A stretch of DNA of 7,529 nt from NCBI GenBank assembly GCA_017394925.1, contig JAFPWQ010000222.1, positions 1 through 7,529 of the forward strand, given 5' to 3'. Under the pieces are notes generated by a model. It saw nothing but the letters and a program-made list of their open reading frames with translations. It did no database searches and was not told where the DNA came from. Shown in pieces: positions 1 through 6,288 of the stretch. Each line of letters begins with the position of its first letter. Position 1 is the first letter of the stretch. A program made the translations under genes and the position numbers. This stretch comes from Synergistaceae bacterium. GTDB lineage: Bacteria; Synergistota; Synergistia; Synergistales; Aminobacteriaceae.

Positions 1-699
1 GACACGTCCACAGCTCACAGAGTAAATTCAGAATGGGCATACGGACTTCCCGAATTGAAATCGCAGAGAGAGAAAATCAAATCATCGAAACGAATCGCCA
101 ATCCCGGCTGTCATGCTACGGGCTTCATTGCACTTGTTGCTCCGTTAGTGCAGTCAGGAATACTCGCAAAGGATTCAAGATTATCATGCTTTTCACTCAC
201 GGGCTATTCTGGAGGCGGAAAGAAAATGATTGCTGATTACGAATCGAAAGAACGCTCAAGTCTCTTAGATGCACCCAGACAATACGGAATCACTCAGGCA
301 CATAAGCACCTGCCCGAAATGACGAAAGTTTGCAGTCTCGATTATTCGCCCGTATTTTGTCCTGTTGTCGCAGATTTTTATTCTGGAATGGAAGTTACGG
401 TTACACTTCACGGCCATTATGTTAAATGCGGCATTTCTGGAATCAAAGAGTGCTATTCAGAATATTATCATGAGGGCATGATTCATTTTACGGATAAAGA
501 TACGTTTTCAGAGGGAAATTTTTTGTCGTCAGGAGCATTTGCCGGTCGTGATGATTTGGAGGTCAGCGCATACGGAAATGATGAACGCATAATCTTAGTC
601 TCACGTTTCGACAATCTCGGCAAAGGTGCATCAGGTGCGGCAATTCAGAACATGAATATCCTGCTCGGCATTGAAGAGTCAACCGGGCTTGTGATTTAA
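1..699 (+). CDS. argC: N-acetyl-gamma-glutamyl-phosphate reductase, short (type 2) form, 5'-truncated by the window edge
   Basis: The enzyme catalyses NADPH-dependent reduction of N-acetylglutamyl 5-phosphate to the semialdehyde, the third step of arginine synthesis, in the cytoplasm. The frame is open from base 1 to the TAA at 697-699, giving 232 visible residues. It opens with DTSTAHR, then WAYGLPEL, both typical of type 2 ArgC. NPGCHATG carries the catalytic Cys (fragment residue 37, codon 109-111). TGYSGGGKKM is at about 67-76 and HKHLPEM, with the active-site His region, at about 101-107. Type 2 ArgC is usually a little over 300 residues, so about 75-80 N-terminal residues with the nucleotide-binding glycine motif lie outside the window. 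The TTG at 55 should not be taken as a start, because conserved family sequence continues upstream of it. argB follows after 18 nt, indicating an operon. Any arginine-responsive operator would lie upstream and cannot be seen. Confidence 0.95.
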   Translation, partial: DTSTAHRVNSEWAYGLPELKSQREKIKSSKRIANPGCHATGFIALVAPLVQSGILAKDSRLSCFSLTGYSGGGKKMIADYESKERSSLLDAPRQYGITQAHKHLPEMTKVCSLDYSPVFCPVVADFYSGMEVTVTLHGHYVKCGISGIKECYSEYYHEGMIHFTDKDTFSEGNFLSSGAFAGRDDLEVSAYGNDERIILVSRFDNLGKGASGAAIQNMNILLGIEESTGLVI

Positions 700-704
700 T
701 CAGT

Positions 705-710
705 AGGAGG
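705..710 (+). promoter_or_regulatory. Shine-Dalgarno of argB
   Basis: A perfect AGGAGG lies 7 nt upstream of the ATG at 718 and fixes that start. It sits in the 18-nt argC-argB gap, with no room for a separate promoter or terminator. Confidence 0.85.
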
Positions 711-717
711 AACAATA

Positions 718-1566
718 ATGAACGCAACAGAACGCGCAGAAATTCTTGTACAGGCACTGCCATACATCCGCAAGTACACAGGAAAGACCGTAGTGATTAA
801 GTATGGCGGAAATGCAATGACAAGTGAGAGCTTAAAGCAGCAGGTCATGGAAGATATTGTGCTTTTATGGCTCACAGGAATAAAAGTAGTACTCGTTCAC
901 GGCGGCGGCCCTGAAATTAACGCCCTGATGGAAAGACTCGGAAAAAAGCCAGAATTCGTTGACGGTCTCAGAGTTACGGATAAAGAGACAGTTGATATTG
1001 TTCAAATGGTTCTCGCAGGGAAAATAAATAAATCATTAACGGGACTGCTTGAGACAAAAGGCGGAAGGGCAATCGGTTTATCTGGAGTTGATGACAGACT
1101 GATTGAGGCAAAATGCAAAGATTCACGACTTGGCTTCGTCGGTGAGGTTACGAAGATTAATACGGCAATTGTCGATGATTTGCTCTCACGCAATTATATC
1201 CCGGTCATTTCAACTATAGGTTACGGCACTGACGGCGAGACGTATAACATTAACGGTGATACGGCAGCAGCATTCATTGCCGGTGCACTTAAAGCAGAGA
1301 GACTAATCATGATGACAGATATAGCCGGTATACTCAGAGACCCTAAAGACCCTGCAACGCTGATTCCAGAAATTACAGTTGAAGAGGCTGAAGAGCTTAA
1401 ACGTTCGGGGGTAATATCAGGGGGAATGATACCGAAGGCTGAGTGCTGCATAAAAGCAATTCGTGAGGGCGTGAAGAAAGTTATAATTATGGACGGAAGA
1501 GTGCCGCATTCGATTCTGATTGAGCTTCTCACAGATGAAGGAGCCGGTACAATGTTTTTGGCATAA
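718..1566 (+). CDS. argB: Acetylglutamate kinase
   Basis: The enzyme phosphorylates N-acetyl-L-glutamate with ATP, the second and usually feedback-controlled step of arginine synthesis. The protein has 282 residues, normal for the amino acid kinase fold. Visible motifs are VIKYGGNAM with the phosphate-binding Lys28, HGGGPEIN at 61-68 (glycine loop), DGLRVTD with the substrate-binding Arg85, the NINGDTAA segment at 177-184 and GGMIPKAECC with Lys240. Before the kinase core is an N-terminal helix, roughly ERAEILVQALPYIRKY. Such an extension is characteristic of hexameric, arginine-inhibited enzymes, so feedback inhibition by arginine is inferred. The C-terminus (HSILIELLTDEGAGTMF) is also family-typical. 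The gene lies between argC (18-nt gap) and argD (28-nt gap), so the three are probably co-transcribed. Confidence 0.97.
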   Translation: MNATERAEILVQALPYIRKYTGKTVVIKYGGNAMTSESLKQQVMEDIVLLWLTGIKVVLVHGGGPEINALMERLGKKPEFVDGLRVTDKETVDIVQMVLAGKINKSLTGLLETKGGRAIGLSGVDDRLIEAKCKDSRLGFVGEVTKINTAIVDDLLSRNYIPVISTIGYGTDGETYNINGDTAAAFIAGALKAERLIMMTDIAGILRDPKDPATLIPEITVEEAEELKRSGVISGGMIPKAECCIKAIREGVKKVIIMDGRVPHSILIELLTDEGAGTMFLA

Positions 1567-1577
1567 CGCCATAACGC

Positions 1578-1584
1578 AAGGAGG
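1578..1584 (+). promoter_or_regulatory. Shine-Dalgarno deciding the argD start
   Basis: AAGGAGG lies 10 nt before the ATG at 1595. The same frame is open further upstream into the end of argB, but no comparable site precedes any earlier start codon there. The site therefore selects 1595. Confidence 0.85.
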
Positions 1585-1594
1585 AAATAAATTC

Positions 1595-2752
1595 ATGAGC
1601 ATACAGTCAGACGACAAAGAATATGTTGCAGGTACATATGCAAGATTCCCTGTCGTAATCGTTTCAGGCAAGGGGTCAGTCTTAACTGATGAGAACGGCA
1701 AGAATTATATCGACATGACATCGGGAATAGCAGTAGATTCATTCGGAGCATGTGATGAAGTGTGGCGTGAGGCAATATACGAGCAGGCGGGAAAGATTCA
1801 GCACATCTCGAATTTATATTACACTGAGCCTTGCGTGAAACTCGCAAAGATGTTATGTGAGCGAACTGGTATGAGCAAAGTATTTTTCTCGAATTCAGGA
1901 GCAGAAGCAAATGAATGTGCAGTGAAGACCGCAAGAAAATATGCCGCTGATACCAAAGGCCCGGACTATTCGACAGTTATAACCCTCAAAAACAGCTTTC
2001 ATGGCCGCACAATAACTATGCTCTCGGCAACTGGTCAGGATCATTATCATGAATTATTCAGGCCGTTGACACCCGGATTCGTTCACGCTGAGGCAAATAA
2101 TCTGGATTACCTGAAGGTCTTAGCTGATGCACACAAGACAGCCGCAATCATGATTGAATGCGTACAGGGTGAAGGAGGAGTTATTGCTCTTGATGATGCA
2201 TATGTTAAAGGGGTTGCTGAATTCGCACATGAGAATGATATTGTCTTAATCGTTGATGAAGTTCAGACAGGAAACGGACGCTCAGGTTATTTATACAGCT
2301 ATATGAACTATGACATAAAGCCCGATATAGTTTCAACGGCAAAAGGTCTCGCAGGGGGTCTTCCATTGGGAGCTACGTTAATGGGTGAAAAGGTGAAGGA
2401 TACGCTTAAACCCGGAGATCACGGTTCAACTTTCGGAGGGAATCCTGTTGCTTGTGCGGGTGCTGTGAGCATTCTGAATCGAATCGATGATAAGCTGCTT
2501 TCAGAAGTCAGAGAGAAGAGCAAATATCTCTTTGATGTCTTTGCTAAGGCAGAAGGAATTGAAGCCGTTACGGGAATGGGCTTAATGATGGGTCTTAAGA
2601 CAACGAAGCCTGCAAAAGAAGTTGTGAATGAATGTATAGACAAAGGAGTATTATGCCTCACTGCAAAGGACAGAGTGCGTTTACTGCCTGCGCTGAATAT
2701 TCCGTTTGAACTGGTAAAAGAAGCGGCAGAAAAAATAATCAGCTGTTGCTAA
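1595..2752 (+). CDS. argD: Acetylornithine aminotransferase (class III, PLP-dependent)
   Basis: The enzyme transfers an amino group from glutamate to N-acetylglutamate 5-semialdehyde, giving N-acetylornithine, the step after ArgC. The protein has 385 residues, a normal length. Motifs are SNSGAEANE (PLP phosphate contacts), NSFHGRT (ring-stacking region), VDEVQTGNGRSG with the PLP-binding Asp, TAKGLAGGLPLG with the Schiff-base Lys250 (codon 2342-2344) and GDHGSTFGGNP. These fit ArgD better than other class III aminotransferases, and the argC-argB context supports that. Some ArgD enzymes also act in lysine synthesis as succinyldiaminopimelate aminotransferase; that cannot be decided here. The ATG at 1595 is chosen for its AAGGAGG site. 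The protein ends in an unusual Cys-Cys pair. No terminator is visible in the 102 nt before the next gene. Confidence 0.96.
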   Translation: MSIQSDDKEYVAGTYARFPVVIVSGKGSVLTDENGKNYIDMTSGIAVDSFGACDEVWREAIYEQAGKIQHISNLYYTEPCVKLAKMLCERTGMSKVFFSNSGAEANECAVKTARKYAADTKGPDYSTVITLKNSFHGRTITMLSATGQDHYHELFRPLTPGFVHAEANNLDYLKVLADAHKTAAIMIECVQGEGGVIALDDAYVKGVAEFAHENDIVLIVDEVQTGNGRSGYLYSYMNYDIKPDIVSTAKGLAGGLPLGATLMGEKVKDTLKPGDHGSTFGGNPVACAGAVSILNRIDDKLLSEVREKSKYLFDVFAKAEGIEAVTGMGLMMGLKTTKPAKEVVNECIDKGVLCLTAKDRVRLLPALNIPFELVKEAAEKIISCC

Positions 2753-2773
2753 ATTAAAGTTTAATGATAAAAT
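2746..2773 (+). promoter_or_regulatory. Candidate sigma-70-type promoter for the Met/Pro-rich gene
   Basis: TTGCTA (2746-2751, overlapping the argD stop) and TAAAAT (2768-2773) are separated by 16 bp and resemble -35 and -10 boxes. Initiation would fall near 2780, leaving a leader of about 75 nt. The -35 match is partial and AT-rich sequence gives such matches by chance. The downstream gene could instead be read through from argD, as no terminator intervenes. Confidence 0.3.
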
Positions 2774-2838
2774 ATCCGATGAACTTCAATAACATGGATG
2801 TAAATTTCAGAATTACGGATGATTCATAAATTATTTCA

Positions 2839-2845
2839 GAGAGGG
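2839..2845 (+). promoter_or_regulatory. Shine-Dalgarno deciding the start of the Met/Pro-rich gene
   Basis: GAGAGGG ends 9 nt before the ATG at 2855 and 12 nt before the adjacent ATG at 2858. An in-frame upstream ATG at 2819 has no such site, so 2855 is preferred. Confidence 0.7.
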
Positions 2846-2854
2846 AATAATATT

Positions 2855-3406
2855 ATGATGCGTATCAACCAGTCTAACCAGTTCAGTCAGTTCAGCAGCA
2901 ACACAGTCCGCGCGGCTTCGACACAGCAGAACTCGCGCACAATGCAGAATGGTCAGATTAACGGCAGGAATTCAGGAATGCCCGATTTCAGTTCGGCACT
3001 GCAGAGACAGGACAGCAGCAATAACACTATGCCTCAGATGCCCGGAGCAGGCAATAACTTACAGCCCGTAATGCCCGGTAATGTTCCGTCAATGCCTCCT
3101 TCGGGAATGCCTGAGAATATGCCGGAAATGCCTGAAATGCCCGCAATGCCAGAAGGTGAAGAGCCGCCCGCAATGCCTGACGGAGCAACACCGCCCGATA
3201 TGCCAGAGGGTGAAGAACCGCCCGCAATGCCTGACGGAAATAGCAACATGCCGCCTATGATGCCGGGAGGGCCTCAGGGAATGCAGAGACCCGGAGCTAT
3301 GTCTGGAGGATTCAGCGGAGGTTTTAACGGAGGCTTCAATGGAAGTTTCAGCGGAATGTCGGGTATGAGCAGATTTAATGCAATGAGCTTTATGAACAAC
3401 AGGTAA
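2855..3406 (+). CDS. Met/Pro-rich low-complexity protein of unknown function
   Basis: I do not recognise this 183-residue protein. It has three compositional zones. Residues 1-60 are rich in Gln, Asn and Ser (starting MMRINQSNQFSQF). Residues 41-138 hold 15 Met-Pro dipeptides with acidic, Gly and Pro spacers. Residues 148-183 form a Gly/Phe/Ser/Asn tail with repeated GGF and GF units. About 25 residues (14%) are Met, while Lys, Cys, His, Trp and Tyr are absent. A 13-residue unit, MPEGEEPPAMPDG, occurs at 98-110 and 116-128. There is no signal peptide, membrane helix or recognisable fold, so a disordered cytoplasmic protein is inferred. The codon pattern, a good Shine-Dalgarno and a terminator 18 nt after the stop support a real gene. 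Met-rich stretches can bind copper(I) or silver, but the absence of Cys and His and of any metal gene nearby makes this only one possibility. It sits downstream of argD with no obvious functional link. Confidence 0.75.
   Translation: MMRINQSNQFSQFSSNTVRAASTQQNSRTMQNGQINGRNSGMPDFSSALQRQDSSNNTMPQMPGAGNNLQPVMPGNVPSMPPSGMPENMPEMPEMPAMPEGEEPPAMPDGATPPDMPEGEEPPAMPDGNSNMPPMMPGGPQGMQRPGAMSGGFSGGFNGGFNGSFSGMSGMSRFNAMSFMNNR
3146..3238 (+). repeat. Imperfect direct repeat inside the Met/Pro-rich gene
   Basis: Two 39-nt copies (3146-3184 and 3200-3238) start 54 nt apart. They differ at two bases, both in third positions of Glu codons (GAA/GAG swaps), so the encoded 13-residue unit is identical. Offset and unit are multiples of three, so copy-number change would keep the frame. 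Confidence 0.85.
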
Positions 3407-3424
3407 GAATTGGCAATGAAATTT

Positions 3425-3463
3425 ACTGCCCCGTTTGAATAATTCAGGCGGAGCAGTTTTTTT
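3425..3463 (+). terminator. Intrinsic (rho-independent) terminator
   Basis: ACTGC-C-CCG pairs with CGG-A-GCAGT (one mismatch) and the stem continues inward through two G-T wobbles and TGAA/TTCA to a TAA loop. Seven T's follow at 3457-3463. It lies 18 nt after the stop at 3406 and 8 nt from the convergent serA stop. It would end transcription of the Met/Pro-rich gene and of any read-through from argCBD. On the - strand the hairpin lacks a comparable T-run, so it is probably one-directional. Confidence 0.85.
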
Positions 3464-3471
3464 ATGGCCGA

Positions 3472-4659
3472 TTAATTCTTCTCTTTCACTCTTCGTACTC
3501 TTAATACGCCGTTTATCTCGCGCAGTCTCTCTGTCGTGTCATCAGGCATCTTGTGAGATATATCCAGTAACGTATATGCATATGAGCCTCTTGCTTTGTT
3601 GAGTAAGTGCTCAATGTTGAGATTATTATTCCCGAAGAATGATGTTATCTGTGAAAGCATGTTAGGTATGTTACGGTGAAGAATTGCAACTCTTGCTTCA
3701 GCTCCGCATACTCCGGCATTGAGTTCAGGATAATTCACTGAGTTCGTGATGTTCCCATTGTCGAGATAATCCTGAAGCTGAACAGCCGCCATGATTGCAC
3801 AATTGTCTTCTGCTTCTTCGGTTGAGGCTCCCAGATGAGGCAGGACGATTGCATTCGGAAGATTCGCACTGATTGCATTGGGAAAGTCTGAGATGTATTT
3901 TGCGACATGGCCGGTCATTAATGCTTCTCTCAATGCGTCTTCATCGACAAGAACATCACGCGCAAAGTTTAAGATTTTAATGCCAGGTTTCATGTGAGAT
4001 ATTACTTCTGCGTTTATCATTCCCTTTGTCGATTCCATCGCAGGAACATGAATCGTAACGTAATCACTCTGTGCGTAAACTTCTTCAGGACTGTCCGAAT
4101 GCTTAACCATTGGGCTTAACATCCATGCAGACTTAACTGAAAGATACGGATCATAGCCGGTTACATTCATTCCGAGTGAGACGGCGGCATTCGCAACTTT
4201 AACGCCTATTGCACCAAGTCCAATTACGCCTAATGTCCTGCCTTCTATCTCATGGCCCGCAAAATTCTTTTTCGATTTCTCCGCGAGCTTTGATATATCT
4301 GATTTATCTGCGTTCTCTTTGACCCATTTTATTCCGCCGTATATATCTCGTGATGCAAGTAACAAGCCTGCGATCACAAGTTCCTTCACTGAATTTGCAT
4401 TTGCTCCGGGCGTATTGAATACTACGATGCCTTTTTCTGAACATCTCTCAATAGGAATGTTATTCACTCCTGCTCCTGCTCTTGCTACTGCGCGTAAACC
4501 TTCGGGGAATTCAATCGTATGCATGTCTGCCGAACGCACAAGAATTCCGGCAGCCTCGTTCATATTCTCTGTTATCTCGTAACCCTTCCTGAATTTATCC
4601 AGACCGACACGGGCGATATTATTCATGCAGAAAATTTTTCGTTCTTTGGGTGCAAGCAT
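3472..4659 (-). CDS. serA: D-3-phosphoglycerate dehydrogenase, short form with C-terminal ACT domain
   Basis: The enzyme oxidises 3-phosphoglycerate with NAD to 3-phosphohydroxypyruvate, the first step of serine synthesis. The protein has 395 residues. The substrate-binding part includes ARAGAGVNNIP at about 59-69. The Rossmann domain has GLGAIG at 147-152 and Asp170 after the second strand. Arg234 is in NFARDVLVDE and the catalytic His275 is in LPHLGAST. Residues about 323-394 form an ACT domain, the usual serine-sensing module, so feedback by serine is inferred. The Glu expected in the active-site segment after ISDFP appears to be Ile263. The start at 4659 overlaps the last base of the serC stop (TAATG), with AGGAG 12 nt upstream. 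The in-frame Met12 is rejected because the family's first strand, here KIFCMNNIARVGL, begins before it. Members of the wider D-2-hydroxyacid dehydrogenase family act on other substrates, but the serC neighbour supports this assignment. Confidence 0.93.
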   Translation of the reverse strand: MLAPKERKIFCMNNIARVGLDKFRKGYEITENMNEAAGILVRSADMHTIEFPEGLRAVARAGAGVNNIPIERCSEKGIVVFNTPGANANSVKELVIAGLLLASRDIYGGIKWVKENADKSDISKLAEKSKKNFAGHEIEGRTLGVIGLGAIGVKVANAAVSLGMNVTGYDPYLSVKSAWMLSPMVKHSDSPEEVYAQSDYVTIHVPAMESTKGMINAEVISHMKPGIKILNFARDVLVDEDALREALMTGHVAKYISDFPNAISANLPNAIVLPHLGASTEEAEDNCAIMAAVQLQDYLDNGNITNSVNYPELNAGVCGAEARVAILHRNIPNMLSQITSFFGNNNLNIEHLLNKARGSYAYTLLDISHKMPDDTTERLREINGVLRVRRVKEKN

Positions 4660-5744
4660 TACTTCGTGTGTCTCCTCTCGAATTCGGCCATGAATTTAAC
4701 GAGTGCTTTTACTCCTTCAACAGGCATTGCGTTATACAATGACGCTCTCATCCCTCCGACTGAACGATGTCCCTTTATGTTTCGCAGTCCGGCCTTCTCT
4801 GCCTCATTCACAAATTCTGAATCAAGTTCTTTATCCCCTGTGATAAACGGCACATTCATTAGAGATCTGTCTTTCTTCTCAACAGTTCCGTGAAATAATT
4901 TCGATTCATCAAGATAATCATAAAGTATCTTTGCTTTCTCCTGATTGATTTTGTAGATTGCCTCAGTGCCGCCCAGTTTAATCAGCCATTTGAAGACTAA
5001 GCCGCATATATAAATGTTATAGCACGGCGGTGTATTGAATAATGATTTTGCATCAGCGTGAGTCTTATACTTCATCATTGTGGGTGTGAACGGCAAAACG
5101 TCATCACGAATCAAATCCTCGCGTATTATCACGATCGCAAGTCCTGCAGGGCCTACGTTCTTCTGAACGCCTCCCATGATTACGCCGTATTGATTCACGT
5201 CCAAAGGCTGACTTAGGAACATTGAAGATATATCTGCAACCAACACTTTGCCTTTTGTGTTGGGCAATGTCTTTATCGTTGTGCCGTGTACTGTCTCGTT
5301 CTGGCATATATACACGTAATCTGCATTGTCGCTCACGTTAAGATTCTCTAAATCAGGAACATACGAATAATTTCTGTCTGATGAATCTGCAATCACATTC
5401 ACTGTCCCGAAAATTTTTGCTTCGCTCGCTGCCTTCTTTGACCACTGGCCTGTAACAATATAATCTGCAACTCTGTTAATCATCAGATTCATGGGTATCA
5501 TTGCGAACTGCGTATAGCCTCCTCCCTGAAGAAAGAGAACACGATAGTTATCCGGGATATTCATGAGTGTACGTAAATCCTTTTCGGCCGTGAATAATAT
5601 ATCTTCAAAGTCTTTTGATCTGTGGCTCATCTCCATTACGGACATTCCTGAAGTACCGTACTCTAATAATTCATCGCGCGCTGTCATTAACACTTCTTCA
5701 GGCAGAACTGCCGGGCCTGCACTGAAATTAAATACTCTGCTCAA
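4659..5744 (-). CDS. serC: Phosphoserine aminotransferase
   Basis: The enzyme is PLP-dependent and converts 3-phosphohydroxypyruvate plus glutamate to O-phosphoserine, the step after SerA; the family also serves pyridoxal phosphate synthesis in some bacteria. The protein has 361 residues, the normal length. Motifs are FNFSAGPAVLP at 5-15, MEMSHRS at 37-43, FLQGGGYTQF at 71-80 (PLP phosphate loop), NETVHGT at 149-155, MGGVQKNVGPAG with the Schiff-base Lys195, and HRSVGGMRASLYNAM at 326-340 for substrate phosphate binding. The start is TTG, not ATG: AGGAGG lies 10 nt upstream and the protein then begins exactly where the family does. The stop shares one base with the serA start, so the two genes are probably translationally coupled. 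The coiled-coil gene ends 24 nt upstream. No phosphoserine phosphatase gene is present in the window. Confidence 0.96.
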   Translation of the reverse strand: MSRVFNFSAGPAVLPEEVLMTARDELLEYGTSGMSVMEMSHRSKDFEDILFTAEKDLRTLMNIPDNYRVLFLQGGGYTQFAMIPMNLMINRVADYIVTGQWSKKAASEAKIFGTVNVIADSSDRNYSYVPDLENLNVSDNADYVYICQNETVHGTTIKTLPNTKGKVLVADISSMFLSQPLDVNQYGVIMGGVQKNVGPAGLAIVIIREDLIRDDVLPFTPTMMKYKTHADAKSLFNTPPCYNIYICGLVFKWLIKLGGTEAIYKINQEKAKILYDYLDESKLFHGTVEKKDRSLMNVPFITGDKELDSEFVNEAEKAGLRNIKGHRSVGGMRASLYNAMPVEGVKALVKFMAEFERRHTK

Positions 5745-5754
5745 ATTATATATT

Positions 5755-5760
5755 CCTCCT
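5755..5760 (-). promoter_or_regulatory. Shine-Dalgarno deciding the TTG start of serC
   Basis: The - strand reads AGGAGG, then 10 nt, then TTG at 5744-5742. No ATG or GTG is available in frame nearby, and the conserved FNFSAGP segment begins only four residues later. A consensus site probably compensates for the weak start codon. Confidence 0.85.
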
Positions 5761-5768
5761 TATATTTA

Positions 5769-6185
5769 TTACTTCCAGAAATGAAGAATCACTGAAGCAG
5801 CTATTTGAACTGCGCATATACCAATTGCGATTATGATTCCCCATTTCGCTATTCTGTTTGACTGCTTGCTTATGAGGTCATCTATTCGTGTGTTAGTATC
5901 GTCTATGCGTGTATTAGTTAAGGCTATTGCATCCATAATACCGTCAACACGTGCATCAACTTTCTTTTCAAGACCGTCAATCTTTGCTGTAAGTTCATTT
6001 CTCACGCTGTCAATCTTCGCATCAAGGACTTTCACTTCGCCTTTAAGCTCTGCAATATCAGTCCTCATGTTAGCCGCAATAACTTCCTGCCTTAATGTGC
6101 TGCGTTCTATTAAAGCCTCTATGCGGTCATAAAGATCGTCATCATTCATGTGCAATGATTCATAACGTTCTTTAATCTCATCCAT
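5769..6185 (-). CDS. Small coiled-coil protein with C-terminal membrane anchor, function unknown
   Basis: I cannot name the family. From the chosen start it has 138 residues. The N-terminus (MDEIKERYESLHMNDDDLYDR) is charged and soluble. Residues about 41-110 show a heptad-like pattern of Ile, Leu and Val with Lys, Asp and Glu between, as in a long coiled coil, ending in an exact TNTRIDD duplication at 90-96 and 97-103. Residues 115-137 (from W115, rich in Ile, Ala and Val) form one membrane helix with a very short tail, so a tail-anchored topology with the coil in the cytoplasm is likely. There is no signal peptide. The ATG at 6185 is preferred because AGAGG lies 10 nt upstream; earlier in-frame starts (TTG 6212, ATG 6209 and 6206) lack a good site. 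It precedes serC by 24 nt on the same strand, so it is probably the first gene of the serine operon, although no functional link is evident. Confidence 0.72.
   Translation of the reverse strand: MDEIKERYESLHMNDDDLYDRIEALIERSTLRQEVIAANMRTDIAELKGEVKVLDAKIDSVRNELTAKIDGLEKKVDARVDGIMDAIALTNTRIDDTNTRIDDLISKQSNRIAKWGIIIAIGICAVQIAASVILHFWK
5877..5918 (-). repeat. 21-nt tandem duplication in the coiled-coil gene
   Basis: Two adjacent 21-nt units (5918-5898 and 5897-5877 on the - strand) encode TNTRIDD twice. The nucleotide copies differ at several mostly silent positions, so the duplication is not recent. The unit equals one coiled-coil heptad, so it lengthens the coil without changing its register. 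Confidence 0.75.
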
Positions 6186-6195
6186 ATGATAAAGG

Positions 6196-6200
6196 CCTCT
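6196..6200 (-). promoter_or_regulatory. Shine-Dalgarno deciding the start of the coiled-coil gene
   Basis: AGAGG on the - strand lies 10 nt before the ATG at 6185. The alternative ATG-ATG pair at 6209-6204 is preceded only by CTGAAAGTTTG, a poor site. Confidence 0.6.
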
Positions 6201-6225
6201 TTTCATCATCAAACTTTCAGAGTGT

Positions 6226-6233
6226 ATTATAAT
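6226..6233. promoter_or_regulatory. Palindromic -10 element, candidate divergent promoter
   Basis: ATTATAAT is its own reverse complement and so contains TATAAT on the + strand (6228-6233) and on the - strand (6231-6226). It lies in the 103-nt region between the divergent coiled-coil/serC/serA operon and alaX, at a plausible distance from both starts (leaders of about 34 and 49 nt). Neither side shows a convincing -35 box. The rest of the region holds an A5T6 stretch (6247-6257) and a TTCTTAA tandem pair (6260-6273) of unknown meaning. Confidence 0.45.
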
Positions 6234-6276
6234 TCATTCCCAGCATAAAAATTTTTTCATTCTTAATTCTTAATAC

Positions 6277-6283
6277 AGAGAGG
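6277..6283 (+). promoter_or_regulatory. Shine-Dalgarno of the alanyl-tRNA editing gene
   Basis: AGAGAGG ends 5 nt before the ATG at 6289. The spacing is short but within the working range, and the protein's conserved N-terminus starts just after. Confidence 0.7.
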
Positions 6284-6288
6284 CAGTA

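Noticed and set aside
33..236. Open + strand frame over the beginning of the window
   Set aside because: It overlaps argC in another frame. The argC frame carries family motifs from base 1 (DTSTAHR, NPGCHATG), while this frame resembles nothing.
2779..2829. Possible 16-codon leader peptide between argD and the Met/Pro-rich gene
   Set aside because: No Shine-Dalgarno precedes the ATG, there is no run of regulatory codons, and no attenuator-like hairpin with a T-run follows.
3027..3249. Two long opposite-strand open frames across the Met/Pro repeat region
   Set aside because: They are a by-product of low-complexity sequence. The two repeat copies differ only at third positions of the + strand frame, and there is a good ribosome site and terminator on the + strand only.
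4624..4626. Internal ATG (Met12) as the serA start
   Set aside because: It would remove the first beta strand conserved in the family and has no clear ribosome site, whereas the upstream ATG overlaps the serC stop in a coupling arrangement.
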